NCBI RefSeq assembly: GCF_000426605.1 | Contig: NZ_AUFR01000008.1 | Coordinates: forward strand, 62,001 to 126,000 | Length of the DNA stretch: 64,000 nucleotides | Direction: 5' to 3' | Origin: Propionibacterium acidifaciens DSM 21887 | GTDB lineage: Bacteria; Actinomycetota; Actinomycetes; Propionibacteriales; Propionibacteriaceae | Notes under the pieces: generated by a model | Told to the model about the DNA's origin: nothing | Seen by the model: only the letters and a program-made list of their open reading frames with translations | Databases searched by the model: none | Part shown: positions 47,979 to 63,446 of the stretch, piece after piece | Position numbering within the stretch: position 1 is the first letter of the stretch | Layout of the letters: every line of letters starts with the position of its first letter | Position numbers and translations under genes: made by a program

Positions 47979-48755
47979 ATGGCTACCGCACTCGTCACCG
48001 GGGGAAGCAGTGGCATCGGGTTGGCGTTCGCCCACGCCCTGGCGGCCCGCGGGGACGATCTGGTGCTCGTGGCGCGCGACGGGTCGAGACTCGACGCGGC
48101 CGCGCAGCAGCTGCGGGCCCGGCACGGGGTCGCCGTCGAGACCCTTCCAGCGGACCTGTCCGACCCGGCCGGCATCCGGACCGTCGAGGCCTTCATCGAC
48201 GCCCACGAGATCGACGTCCTCGTCAACGGCGCCGGCTTCGCGGCGCACGCCGATCTGCTCGACGCCGACTGGTCCGGCCACGCCGGGGCGCTCACGGCGA
48301 TGGCGCTGGCGGTGCTCGTCCTGTCGGGCGCGGCCGGCCGCCAGATGGTCCGTCGTGGCGCCGGTGGGATCGTCAACGTCGCCTCGGTGAACGCCCTCAT
48401 CGACGCCGACGTCTACTCGGCGACCAAGCGCTGGGTCGTGAGCTACACCGAGGCGCTCGCGGGGCGGCTGGCCGGCACCGGGGTGCACGCCACCGTCGTC
48501 CTGCCCGGCTGGGCGAGGACGAACTACCACGCGGCGGCGGGCATGCGCCGCCCGCGCCTGCCGGGCTGGGCCTGGGTCGAGCCCGAGCAGGTGGCCGCCG
48601 AGGCGCTCGCGGCCCTCGACGCGGGCCGGGTGCAGGTCACGCCGAAGGCCATCTGGAGGGCGGCCGCCTGGGCACTGAGGCACGGCCCTGTCGGGCTGTC
48701 CCGGCTCGTGGCGAGTAAGGTTCGCAGCGGCCATGACAGGCAGGGGGCCCGCTGA
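47979..48755 (+). CDS. Short-chain dehydrogenase/reductase
   Basis: A 258-residue SDR with the Rossmann motif TGGSSGIG (residues 7-14), the NxGxx region VLVNGAGFA, and a catalytic-type segment IVNVASVNALIDADVYSATKRW (Ser, Tyr, Lys). It would reduce or oxidise an unknown carbonyl/alcohol with NADP(H). Start ATG 47979 has TAGATT 7 nt upstream, indicating leaderless translation. It is coupled to the acyltransferase gene by a TGATG overlap, which suggests a lipid substrate. Confidence 0.85.
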   Translation: MATALVTGGSSGIGLAFAHALAARGDDLVLVARDGSRLDAAAQQLRARHGVAVETLPADLSDPAGIRTVEAFIDAHEIDVLVNGAGFAAHADLLDADWSGHAGALTAMALAVLVLSGAAGRQMVRRGAGGIVNVASVNALIDADVYSATKRWVVSYTEALAGRLAGTGVHATVVLPGWARTNYHAAAGMRRPRLPGWAWVEPEQVAAEALAALDAGRVQVTPKAIWRAAAWALRHGPVGLSRLVASKVRSGHDRQGAR

Positions 48756-49513
48756 TGAACTTCGGACGCAACCCGCGGCTCTACAAGTCGACGGTGGCGG
48801 CCATCGCCCGCGACTCCGTGCGCTACGCCCTCATCAAGCCGGTGCTCGACCGCGCCGTCAAGGCGCACGTGCACGGCCTGGAGCACCTCGACGACCTGCG
48901 GGCCCCGTTCCTGGTCACCCCGAACCACTCGGGCCACTTCGACGGCCCGCTCATCATGCTCACGATGCCGAGTCGGCTCACCAAGGAACTGGCCACCGGT
49001 GCAGCGGCCGACTACTTCTTCACCAAGTGGTACACGGCGATGGGCACCCAGCTGCTCATGAACGCCTTCCCCGTCGACCGGGCCCGCAACAAGGGCCGGA
49101 ACCACCGGGGTATGTCGGGCGAGCTGCTCGACGCGGGCGTCTCGCTGCTCATCTTCCCCGAGGGCACCCGGTCCCGTACAGGCGGCATGGGGCGTTTCAA
49201 ACCCGGTACCGCGGCCCTGGCGATCGCCCACAACGTGCCGGTCGTCCCCGTGGCGCTGGTCGGCTCGTGGGCGGCGTGGCCGCCCACCGAGAAGCGCTGG
49301 CTGCCCGGCCGCCCCGACGTGCACGTCGTCTACGGGGCCCCGATGACCGCCGAGCCGGGCGAGATCGCCCACGAGTTCTCCGAGCGGGTGCGCCGCAAGA
49401 TCATCGAGATGCACGACGGTGTGGCGAGGGCCTACGGCATGCCCACCCAGGCCGAGATGATGCACTTGGCGGCGATCGAGCGGGCCCGCAGGTCGGACGG
49501 GGGGAAGCACTGA
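48755..49513 (+). CDS. 1-acyl-glycerol-3-phosphate acyltransferase family protein
   Basis: A 252-residue PlsC-like acyltransferase that transfers fatty acyl groups to lysophosphatidic acid or a related acceptor at the membrane. The catalytic HxxxxD motif is NHSGHFDGP (about residues 54-62) and the glycerol-phosphate motif FPEGTRSRTGG (about 133). There is only one weak N-terminal hydrophobic stretch. It is coupled to the SDR gene and convergent with the LGFP-repeat gene. Confidence 0.85.
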   Translation: MNFGRNPRLYKSTVAAIARDSVRYALIKPVLDRAVKAHVHGLEHLDDLRAPFLVTPNHSGHFDGPLIMLTMPSRLTKELATGAAADYFFTKWYTAMGTQLLMNAFPVDRARNKGRNHRGMSGELLDAGVSLLIFPEGTRSRTGGMGRFKPGTAALAIAHNVPVVPVALVGSWAAWPPTEKRWLPGRPDVHVVYGAPMTAEPGEIAHEFSERVRRKIIEMHDGVARAYGMPTQAEMMHLAAIERARRSDGGKH

Positions 49514-49546
49514 GGCCGCCCCGCACCGCGGGCATCGCCGCCCGCT

Positions 49547-50476
49547 CTAGCGCGTGATGGTGCCGTGCTCGAACTCCTGGGTGCAGGTCCCAGACGCGTC
49601 GCACCGCGCGTCGCCCACGGGCGCACCGTAGTCGCCCTCGAGGGCACCCGCGGCCGACCAGGCCTCGTAGACTGCGCCCCGCACGACGAGGAGGGCGTCC
49701 GCCGCCGTGAGGTGGATCGCCCCGCCCTGGAAGTACTGGGTCATCGTCATCGTCCCGGCGCCGACCTCCGCCTCGCTGACCGGAAGGCCGAGGTAGCCGT
49801 CCTCGGCGCCCTCGTCCTCCCACTTGCGCTCGATCTCGTGGTGGACGGAGTGGGCACCGGTGGCCGGTGTCCACTCGATCAGACCGAAGCTGAAGAACTG
49901 GACGCAGCCGACCGTGCCGTTGTCCTGGCCGCAGCTCTCGTCGCTCCTCGGATAGCCGAGATAGCCCCTGGCCTGACCGGTCGCGTCCCACCGGGCGCCG
50001 ATCGCACCCCGGAGAATGTGCGCGCCCCACGTCGCGCCGGCCGCGCCGTCGCGGACGATCGAGCCGCGCTGGAACCGCTGGAAGCAGCCGTTCTGGATGA
50101 GCGTGCAGCTGATGCCCGTCACCGGGTAGCCCAGTGAGCCGTCCTCCGAGCCGCTCTGGCGCCACTGGGTCAGGAAGTCGCCGTGGATCTCGTGGGCGCC
50201 GGTGGCGGCCGTCCAGACGATCGTGCCGTTCTCGTAGGAGCGGTAACAGCCGCCATCGCTGGTACCGCACGTCTCGCCGCTCCGCTCGGCGCCCAGGACG
50301 CCGTCAGCGCCGCCGAGGGCCTCGTAGCGGGCGGTGATCGCCCCGCCCGAGTCGGTGTCGGCCCGCGCCGGCTGCGCGACGCCGACCATCCCCAGCACCG
50401 TGAGGAGGGCGAGAAGGGGCGCAGCCGCGCAGCGGCCGGCGGGGCTCGAAGGGCGCTTCCCGTGCCTGGTCCTCAT
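49547..50476 (-). CDS. Secreted LGFP-repeat protein
   Basis: A 309-residue exported protein: basic N-terminus, hydrophobic LLALLTVLGMVGVAQPARA and a signal cleavage site near residue 40. The rest is about five tandem repeats of 50-55 residues with the LGxP hallmark (GVLGAERSGE, GSLGYPVTGI, GYLGYPRSDE, GYLGLPVSEA, GDYGAPVGDA) and paired Cys. LGFP repeats occur in actinobacterial envelope proteins and are thought to anchor or contact the wall glycan. AAAGGA lies upstream of ATG 50476. It may interact with the glycan made by the genes to its right. Confidence 0.85.
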   Translation of the reverse strand: MRTRHGKRPSSPAGRCAAAPLLALLTVLGMVGVAQPARADTDSGGAITARYEALGGADGVLGAERSGETCGTSDGGCYRSYENGTIVWTAATGAHEIHGDFLTQWRQSGSEDGSLGYPVTGISCTLIQNGCFQRFQRGSIVRDGAAGATWGAHILRGAIGARWDATGQARGYLGYPRSDESCGQDNGTVGCVQFFSFGLIEWTPATGAHSVHHEIERKWEDEGAEDGYLGLPVSEAEVGAGTMTMTQYFQGGAIHLTAADALLVVRGAVYEAWSAAGALEGDYGAPVGDARCDASGTCTQEFEHGTITR

Positions 50477-50661
50477 CGATTCGGGTCCTTTCCGCTCATC
50501 GACCGCCGGGACGTCCGGCGGCGCAGGCCGAGCAGGGGGGTCGACCCGGCGATCCAGAGGAGGATATCTGCGGAAGCTGTCCGTGCGCTGAGAGCCGGCC
50601 GGGCGGCGGCTGTCCGGCACGCCCCCGTCGCCCGGCCGGGCGACACCGATAATCTTGGGCC

Positions 50662-51636
50662 ATGGCCGAACCCACCGCCGCCGACGGCGGCTCCCCCGCA
50701 CCCCGCGTCGTCGCGGTCGTCGTGGCGTGGAACCGCGCCGAGCTCCTCGGCCGCTGTCTCGACGGGCTGGACGGGCAGACGCGCCGGCCGGACGCGGTCG
50801 TCGTCATCGACAACGCCTCCACGGACGATTCGCCGCGCGTGGCGGCGGGGCACCCGGCGGTCACCGAGGTCGTCACCATGCCGACGAACACGGGCGGGGC
50901 CGGCGGCTTCGCGTCGGGCATCGCCGTGGCCTGTCACCGCCACGGCGCCGACCTGGTCTGGATCATGGACGACGACACGGTGCCCGGCCCGGGCGCGCTC
51001 GAGGCGCTGCTCGATGCCCGCGAGCGCTATCCGCGTCCGACAGCGGTCCTGGCCAGCCGCGCCGACTGGCGCGACGGCCGCGAGCACCCGATGAACACGC
51101 CGCGGGCCCGGTTCGGCGCCACCCGCGAGCAGCGGCGCGATGCCGCGCGACTGGGCTGCCGTCCGATCCGGTCGGCCTCGTTCGTCTCGATCCTCCTCGA
51201 CGCCCGGGCCGTTCGCGACGAGGGCCTGCCGCTCAGCGACTACTTCCTGTGGAACGACGACTTCGAGTACACGACGCGCCTGCTGCGCTTCCGCGAGGGC
51301 CTCTACGTGCCGGCCAGCCGCGTGGCGCACCTGACGGAGCGCTTCGGTGGCACGAGCGCCGACCCCGGCCCGCGCTTCCGCCTCGAGGTGCGCAACAAGG
51401 TGTGGATGTTCACCCGCTCGCCGGCGCTGGCCGGCTGGGAGCGCCTGCTCTACGGCGCCTCGACGCTGCGACGCTGGGCGGCGACGTTCCGTGCCTCGTC
51501 CGACCGGGCCGCCCTGCGCAGCGGCCTGCGCCGGGGTCTGCGCGACGGCCTGCGCCGGGGCCCGCGGCGCAACGCCCGCGTCCTGGCCGGCACCCCGGTC
51601 GAGGCGGACGTCCTCGCCGTCGAGGGGGGCCGATGA
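50662..51636 (+). CDS. Family 2 glycosyltransferase
   Basis: A 324-residue cytosolic GT2 of the rhamnosyl/galactofuranosyl type. VVVAWNRAELLGRCLDGLDG opens the nucleotide-binding half, IDNASTDDS and NTGGAGGFASG follow, WIMDDDTVP contains the metal-binding DDD, and LWNDDFEYTTR the catalytic acidic region. NTGGAGGFASG is typical of GlfT1-like starters of galactan, though acceptor and donor cannot be fixed. TAATCT lies 6 nt before the ATG (leaderless). The next gene overlaps by ATGA. The C-terminus is very Arg-rich. Confidence 0.82.
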   Translation: MAEPTAADGGSPAPRVVAVVVAWNRAELLGRCLDGLDGQTRRPDAVVVIDNASTDDSPRVAAGHPAVTEVVTMPTNTGGAGGFASGIAVACHRHGADLVWIMDDDTVPGPGALEALLDARERYPRPTAVLASRADWRDGREHPMNTPRARFGATREQRRDAARLGCRPIRSASFVSILLDARAVRDEGLPLSDYFLWNDDFEYTTRLLRFREGLYVPASRVAHLTERFGGTSADPGPRFRLEVRNKVWMFTRSPALAGWERLLYGASTLRRWAATFRASSDRAALRSGLRRGLRDGLRRGPRRNARVLAGTPVEADVLAVEGGR

Positions 51637-52484
51637 CAGCGTTCAGCGTGCTGCTGCCCGTCTACGCGGGCGACGACCCGGCGTTCTTCGCCCGCGCCCT
51701 GCGCTCGGTGAGCACCGAGCAGACGCTCCGGCCCGACGAGATCGTCATCGTCCGTGACGGCGAGGTGAGCGACGGGATCGAGGCGGTGCTCGACACGGCC
51801 ATCGACGGCTCGGCCGTCGGCGGCGTGCCCGTCACCGTCGTGCGGATCGGCCACAACCGCGGACTGGCGGCCGCCCTCGTCGAGGGCCTCAAGGCCTGCC
51901 GCTACGAGATCGTCGCCCGCGCCGACGCCGACGACATCTCGCTGCCCCGGCGCTTCGCCACCCAGATCCCGCTCGTCGTGGGCGGTGACGACGAGGAGCC
52001 GCTCGACCTGCTCGGCGCGGCGATCCAGGAGTTCGAGTCGGAGGCGCGGCCGGCGGGCCTCGTGCGGGAGCTGCCCGCCGAGCCGGAGCGGATCAGGCGG
52101 ATGGCGCGTTTCCGCGACCCCTTCAACCATCCGACGGTCGTCTACCGCAAGGCGGCGGTGGCCAGGGCCGGCGGCTACCAGCCGCTGTCGAAGATGGAGG
52201 ACTACTGGCTGTTCGTGCGCATGCTCCAGACGGGCTCGCGGGTGGCCAACCTGGCCGAGCCGCTGGTGCTCTACCGGGTGGGCGCCGGCGCCTACCAGCG
52301 CCGCGGCGGCGGCGAGATGCTGCGCAGCGAGATCGCCCTGCAGCGGGCCTTCGTGGCGTCGGGATTCATCTCCCGCGGCCAGGGCCTGCGCAACATCGTC
52401 GTGCGCGGCGGCTACCGCCTGGTCCCCACCGGGGTGCGCCGGCCCGTGTACCGGCTCATGGTCGGAGGCCGGGACGACGACTGA
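51633..52484 (+). CDS. Family 2 glycosyltransferase
   Basis: A 283-residue GT2. N-terminal FSVLLPVYAGDDPAFFARAL, IVIVRDGEVSD, NRGLAAALVEG and ARADADDISLPRRF (DxD) mark a GT-A fold; RDPFNHPTVVYRK and KMEDYWLFVRML are typical of amylovoran/EpsE-like transferases. It is coupled to the preceding GT2 and probably adds a further sugar to the same glycan. Short C-terminal helix, no membrane span. Confidence 0.82.
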   Translation: MTAFSVLLPVYAGDDPAFFARALRSVSTEQTLRPDEIVIVRDGEVSDGIEAVLDTAIDGSAVGGVPVTVVRIGHNRGLAAALVEGLKACRYEIVARADADDISLPRRFATQIPLVVGGDDEEPLDLLGAAIQEFESEARPAGLVRELPAEPERIRRMARFRDPFNHPTVVYRKAAVARAGGYQPLSKMEDYWLFVRMLQTGSRVANLAEPLVLYRVGAGAYQRRGGGEMLRSEIALQRAFVASGFISRGQGLRNIVVRGGYRLVPTGVRRPVYRLMVGGRDDD

Positions 52485-52546
52485 GCGGCCGGCCGCGGAC
52501 GCGGGGACGCGCGGCCGGGCGGGCCTCACCGCGCTGGTCCCAGGAA

Positions 52547-52567
52547 CGCGGAGCGGGGCGCTCCGCG
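52547..52567. terminator. Hairpin between converging glycan genes
   Basis: CGCGGAGCG-GGG-CGCTCCGCG, a perfect 9-bp stem in the 109-bp gap between a plus-strand GT2 and the minus-strand ABC ATPase. No T-run. Confidence 0.5.
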
Positions 52568-52593
52568 GGCGGCGTCCGCCGCGCCCTCCGGGC

Positions 52594-53499
52594 TCAATCC
52601 CTCTCGGCGGCGGTCGTCGGCGGGCCGCCGGCGCGCACCCGCACCGGCACGGCGGCGCGCTCGTCGTCGGTGAACAGGCGGTTGGCCCTCTCCTCGTCGC
52701 TGAGCGGCGGGCGCGGCGGGTCCTCGCTGCCGTCGAGGGCGCGGCCGCGCAGGAAGCGCACCGCCTGGTCGCAGGGGCCGTCGAAGACGAGCCGGCCGCG
52801 CTCCATGACGAGGCCGCGCTTGCAGAACTTCTCGACCATGTCGAGGTCGTGGCTGACGATGACGATCGTCTTGCCGTCGCGCACCATCTGGCGGATGAGC
52901 GCCTTGCACTTGTTCTGGAAGGGCTCGTCGCCCACGGCGAGGATCTCGTCGACGAGGAAGACGTCCGGGTCGGTGTGCACCGCGACCGAGAAGGCCAGCC
53001 GCAGGTACATGCCGGACGAGTAGAACTTCACCTCGGTGTCGATGAAGTCACCGATGTCGGCGAAGGCGAGGATGTCGTCATAGGAGGCGTTGATCTGCTC
53101 CTTGGTCATGCCGAGGATGGCGCCGTTGAGGTAGACGTTGTCGTGGCCCGTCAGGTCGGGGTGGAAGCCGGCGCCAACCTCGATGAGGCCAGCGACCTTG
53201 CCCTTGATGCCGACGGCGCCGCCGTCGGGGTGCATGACGCCGCTGATGAGCTTGAGGGTGGTGGACTTGCCCGAGCCGTTGAAGCCCATGAGCGCCACCG
53301 ACTCGCCGTCGGCGATGTCGAAGCTCACGTCGTCCATGGCCTGGAACTCGTTGGTGATGTCCTTCTTGCGGCCCTTGATGAGCCAGACGAAGGCCTCCTT
53401 GATGGAGCGCGTGTGGCGCAGCAGGAAGGTCTTGGTGACGTGCTGGGCGGTGACGACGATGCGCTCGTCGCGCGGCTCGAGTGCGACTCCCCTGGCCAT
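52594..53499 (-). CDS. Polysaccharide ABC exporter ATPase (Wzt/RfbE/TagH type)
   Basis: A 301-residue ATPase of the Wzt/RfbE export class: ITNEFQAMDDVSFDIADGES, Walker A GFNGSGKST, EVGAGFHPDLTGHDNVYLNG (typical of glycan exporters), signature YSSGMYLRLAFS and Walker B DVFLVDEILAVGD. The C-terminus after the motor is short and lacks a carbohydrate-binding domain. Its ATG overlaps the permease stop (TGATG). With that permease it would flip lipid-linked glycan to the outside. Confidence 0.88.
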   Translation of the reverse strand: MARGVALEPRDERIVVTAQHVTKTFLLRHTRSIKEAFVWLIKGRKKDITNEFQAMDDVSFDIADGESVALMGFNGSGKSTTLKLISGVMHPDGGAVGIKGKVAGLIEVGAGFHPDLTGHDNVYLNGAILGMTKEQINASYDDILAFADIGDFIDTEVKFYSSGMYLRLAFSVAVHTDPDVFLVDEILAVGDEPFQNKCKALIRQMVRDGKTIVIVSHDLDMVEKFCKRGLVMERGRLVFDGPCDQAVRFLRGRALDGSEDPPRPPLSDEERANRLFTDDERAAVPVRVRAGGPPTTAAERD

Positions 53500-54394
53500 C
53501 ACAGCTCCTGCGCGAACTTGCCCTCGAAGTGGCGGAACAGCAGGTCGCCGACGAGCAGCGTGCCGAAGCTGAGCACCAGGGCGATGGGCGTCCAGGACGA
53601 GAACAGGTGGGGCATGACGTGCCAGACCTCGTAGGGGATCTCGCCGTTGACGGTCGAGGCCCAGAAGGCGTCGTGGAAGAGCTCGACGGCCGTCGTGAGC
53701 GGGTTGAACTTGTAGAGCGTCACGGCCCAGTGCGGCAGCGTGTTGGCGACGAGCACCCACATGTAGAGCACCGGGCTCAGCCAGGTGACGACCATGTTGA
53801 TGAGGTCGACGAAGTTCTCCGAGTCGCGGAAGAAGACGTTGGCCGTGCCGAAGACGAGGCCGAGGGCCAGCGCGAACACCGAGACGATGACGAAGCCGAC
53901 GACGAACGCCACGAGCTGCATGAGGGTGGGGTGCCAGCCGACGATGAGGTCGACGACCAGCAGGATCGCCACCTGCGGGAAGAAGTGGATCCACGCGACC
54001 CACAGGCTCGAGACGGGGAACAGCTCGCGGGGCAGGTAGATCTTCTTGATGAGGTCGCCGTTGCCGACGATGATGCGCGCCGAGTTGCCGAAGACCTCGG
54101 TGAACAGGTTCATCACGACGATGCCGCTGAACATGTAGATCGCGTAGTTCGGCAGGCCCTTGTTCAGCCCCAGGAAGACGCCCATCGCGACGAAGTAGAC
54201 CGCGAACTGGATGGCCGGCTTGATGTAGCTCCACACCAGGCCGAGCACCGAGGCCCGGTAGCGGACCTGGATCTCCTTGTCGACGATGCGCTTGAGGAGG
54301 AACTGGTTCGCGAACACGTCGCGCAGCCCGCGCCCCTGTCCGGGGGCGTGGAACTCCAGGTGCGTCGCGGGCACGGTGCTCCGGGGGGACGAGC

Positions 54395-54398
<4 letters not shown>
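53499..54398 (-). CDS. Polysaccharide ABC exporter permease (Wzm type)
   Basis: A 299-residue ABC-2 permease with about six spans, beginning (after a polar N-terminus) LLKRIVDKEIQVRYRASVLG, the amphipathic gate helix of Wzm-like proteins, then WSYIKPAIQFAVYFVAMGVF. YLPRELFPVSSLW and FFRDSENFVDLINMV are family features. The GTG at 54398 overlaps the stop of the upstream GlfT2 gene; an in-frame ATG at 54446 would extend into it. Works with the ATPase at 52594. Confidence 0.88.
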
Positions 54399-59837
<5,439 letters not shown>

Positions 59838-59855
59838 GACCGCTCGGGTCCGGGA

Positions 59856-59887
59856 CGCCGGGCGCGGGGCCTTCCGGTCCCCCGGCG
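59856..59887. terminator. Hairpin between converging membrane-protein and glycosyltransferase genes
   Basis: CGCCGGG (59856-59862) pairs with CCCGGCG (59881-59887) across an 18-nt loop; GC-rich surroundings without T-run. Confidence 0.35.
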
Positions 59888-59907
59888 CGGCGGCCGCGGA
59901 CGGGGGC

Positions 59908-60876
59908 TCAGCGCGGGGCCGGGTACTGCAGGTACACCAACCGCGCCTCCTCGTGGCGGTTCCGCCTGATGCCCTCGAGGATCTGGCCGAGCATCCACAG
60001 GACGACGCCGATGAGGACGAGGCCCGTGGCCAGCAGCGCCGACGGGAGCTTCGGCACGAGGTGGGTGCGGCTGAACTCGGCGATGACGGGGACGCCGACG
60101 AGCAGGCCGACGAGGACGCACAGGGCCGACCAGATGCCGTAGAAGAACACGGGGCGCTCGTGGCGGACCAGGCTGATGATGAGGTGCAGGATCTTGAAGC
60201 CGTCGCTGAAGGTGTTGAGCTTGGACTCGGTGCCCTCGGCGCGGTCGCGGAAGCCGCAGGGGTGCTCGGCGTTCGGCACGCGCAGGCTCATGTTGTGCAC
60301 GGTGAGCTCGGTCTCGATCTCGAACTCGCGCGAGGTGGCCGGGAAGCTCTTCACGAAGCGCCGCGAGAAGACGCGGTAGCCCGAGAGCATGTCGGTGACC
60401 CGCTCACCGAAGATCCACGAGACGAAGCGGTTGAACATCCGGTTGCCGGCGGCGTGGCCGGGACGGTACTTGGAGTCCTCGGCGTCGTCCTGGCGGCAGC
60501 CGAGCACATGGTCGTAGGGGCCCTTGAGCAGCAGCTCGATCATGGCCGGCAGGTCCGCGGTGTCGTAGGTGTCGTCGCCGTCGATCATGACGTAGACGTC
60601 GGCGTCGATGTCGGCGAAGGCGCGGCGCACGACGTTGCCCTTGCCCTTGCGCTCCTCGAAGCGGACGACCGCCCCGGCGGCCTCCGCGACGGCCGAGGTG
60701 TTGTCGTCGGAGTTGTTGTCGTAGACGTAGATCTCCATCGGGGGCACGGCCGCGCGCAGATCGGCGACGACCTTGGCGATGGCCGCCTCCTCGTCGTAGC
60801 AGGGGACGATGGCCGCGATGCGCAGGTCCTCGATGTTCTCGAAGGCGGCCGCCGGGCGCTTCACCGTGTCGTTCAC
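59908..60876 (-). CDS. Polyprenyl-phosphate glycosyltransferase (GT2 with C-terminal membrane anchor)
   Basis: A 322-residue GT2 of the dolichol-phosphate-sugar synthase class, which puts one sugar on a polyprenyl phosphate. IAAIVPCYDEEAAIAKVVAD, YDNNSDDNTSAV, VYVMIDGDDTYD (DxD) and MLSGYRVFSRRFVKSFP are typical; two hydrophobic spans end the protein. The GTG at 60876 has TACGAT 6 nt upstream (leaderless); a longer frame upstream overlaps gtrA. GtrA, encoded divergently, is the usual partner that flips the charged lipid. Confidence 0.82.
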   Translation of the reverse strand: MNDTVKRPAAAFENIEDLRIAAIVPCYDEEAAIAKVVADLRAAVPPMEIYVYDNNSDDNTSAVAEAAGAVVRFEERKGKGNVVRRAFADIDADVYVMIDGDDTYDTADLPAMIELLLKGPYDHVLGCRQDDAEDSKYRPGHAAGNRMFNRFVSWIFGERVTDMLSGYRVFSRRFVKSFPATSREFEIETELTVHNMSLRVPNAEHPCGFRDRAEGTESKLNTFSDGFKILHLIISLVRHERPVFFYGIWSALCVLVGLLVGVPVIAEFSRTHLVPKLPSALLATGLVLIGVVLWMLGQILEGIRRNRHEEARLVYLQYPAPR

Positions 60877-60894
60877 GCGATGATCGTATCCTGA

Positions 60895-62484
<1,590 letters not shown>

Positions 62485-62604
62485 GGGGACGCCGCCGGGA
62501 CGCCCCGCAGCCACGACGATTCCAGCCGTGCCCACAGGCCCCGCCCAGCCCGCCCGCAGCGGCATCGGTCCGAGCAGGAGCCGCACGCCCGGCATCCTGG
62601 TCCC

Positions 62605-63181
62605 GACATCCTGGTGGCGTCCGGCTCGGCCGCCGTCTCCACCCTGCCCATCATGATCACCGCCGCCCGCAGCCTCGTGGGGGACGGGGACGCCGGCTAC
62701 GCGTCGTTCATCGTCCTCTGGCGCTGCTGTTCGGCGTCTACGGCGTGGTCAACGGCCTGCAGAAGGAGACGACCCGGGCCGTGAACCCCCACGGGCCCGG
62801 GCGCGCCGCCGACCCCGGAGTGCCGGCGCTCCGGGCGGCCCTGGTGCTCTCGACGGCCACCGCGGCGCTGGCCGCCCTCGCCGGCCCGTGGCGGGGCCCG
62901 CCGCCTCGTGCCGGACTCGATGCCGCACATCGTCTGGCTCGTCGCCGCCGGCGCCACCTTCGCCGGGCTGACGATCGCCGCCGTGCCACTGGCCGTCACC
63001 ACGCTGACGGTGGCGGCGAACGCCCGTACATGGTTCAGCGCCGGCCGGCTGCCGGCCGCTCGTGTCGGCCCTGCCGCTCCTCCCGCCGTTCGCGCTCCCG
63101 GTGCGGGCGTGCATCGCCCTGTTCACCGGTCCGCTGGCCGGGGCGGCGATCCACCTCGTCGGCGTGCACCGGGCCGGCTGA
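62605..63181 (+). pseudogene. Decayed membrane flippase/polysaccharide biosynthesis protein
   Basis: Remnants in several frames: SGSAAVSTLPIMITAARSLV then GDAGYASFIVLW; after a one-base loss near 62724, LLFGVYGVVNGLQKETTRAV; later MPHIVWLVAAGATFAGLTIA and a final LVSALPLLPPFALPVRACIA ending at the TGA at 63179. Order and hydrophobic pattern match actinobacterial Wzx/MATE-like polysaccharide proteins, but the gene is less than half normal length and has at least three frameshifts. It follows rmlB, so it once belonged to the glycan locus. Confidence 0.6.
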
Positions 63182-63446
63182 GAGCGGCGGCGCCCCGCGC
63201 TCCGGGGGCGGCGCGGGACCGGTGGGCCCGAAGGCGTCCCGTCCCCGAGAGGCTCCCGTCAGGCGTCCTCGTCGCCGGCGGCGGCCGCCCGTCCTCCCCC
63301 GATCGTGGCCCAGCGGGTGTCTTGACCCCCACCTGAGGGTTGGGGCCCTCGCCTTGCGTACGCCCCGGAACGTCGACTGTGATGACCCGTGGCCCGGCAC
63401 CACCCCCGGCGGGGCGTCCTTCCACGAAGCACGAGCAAGGAGTCAC
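63182..63446. other. Gene-free stretch upstream of the secreted protein
   Basis: 265 bp without a supported open frame. TTGACC near 63325 could be a -35 element; no clear -10 at the right distance. Confidence 0.4.
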
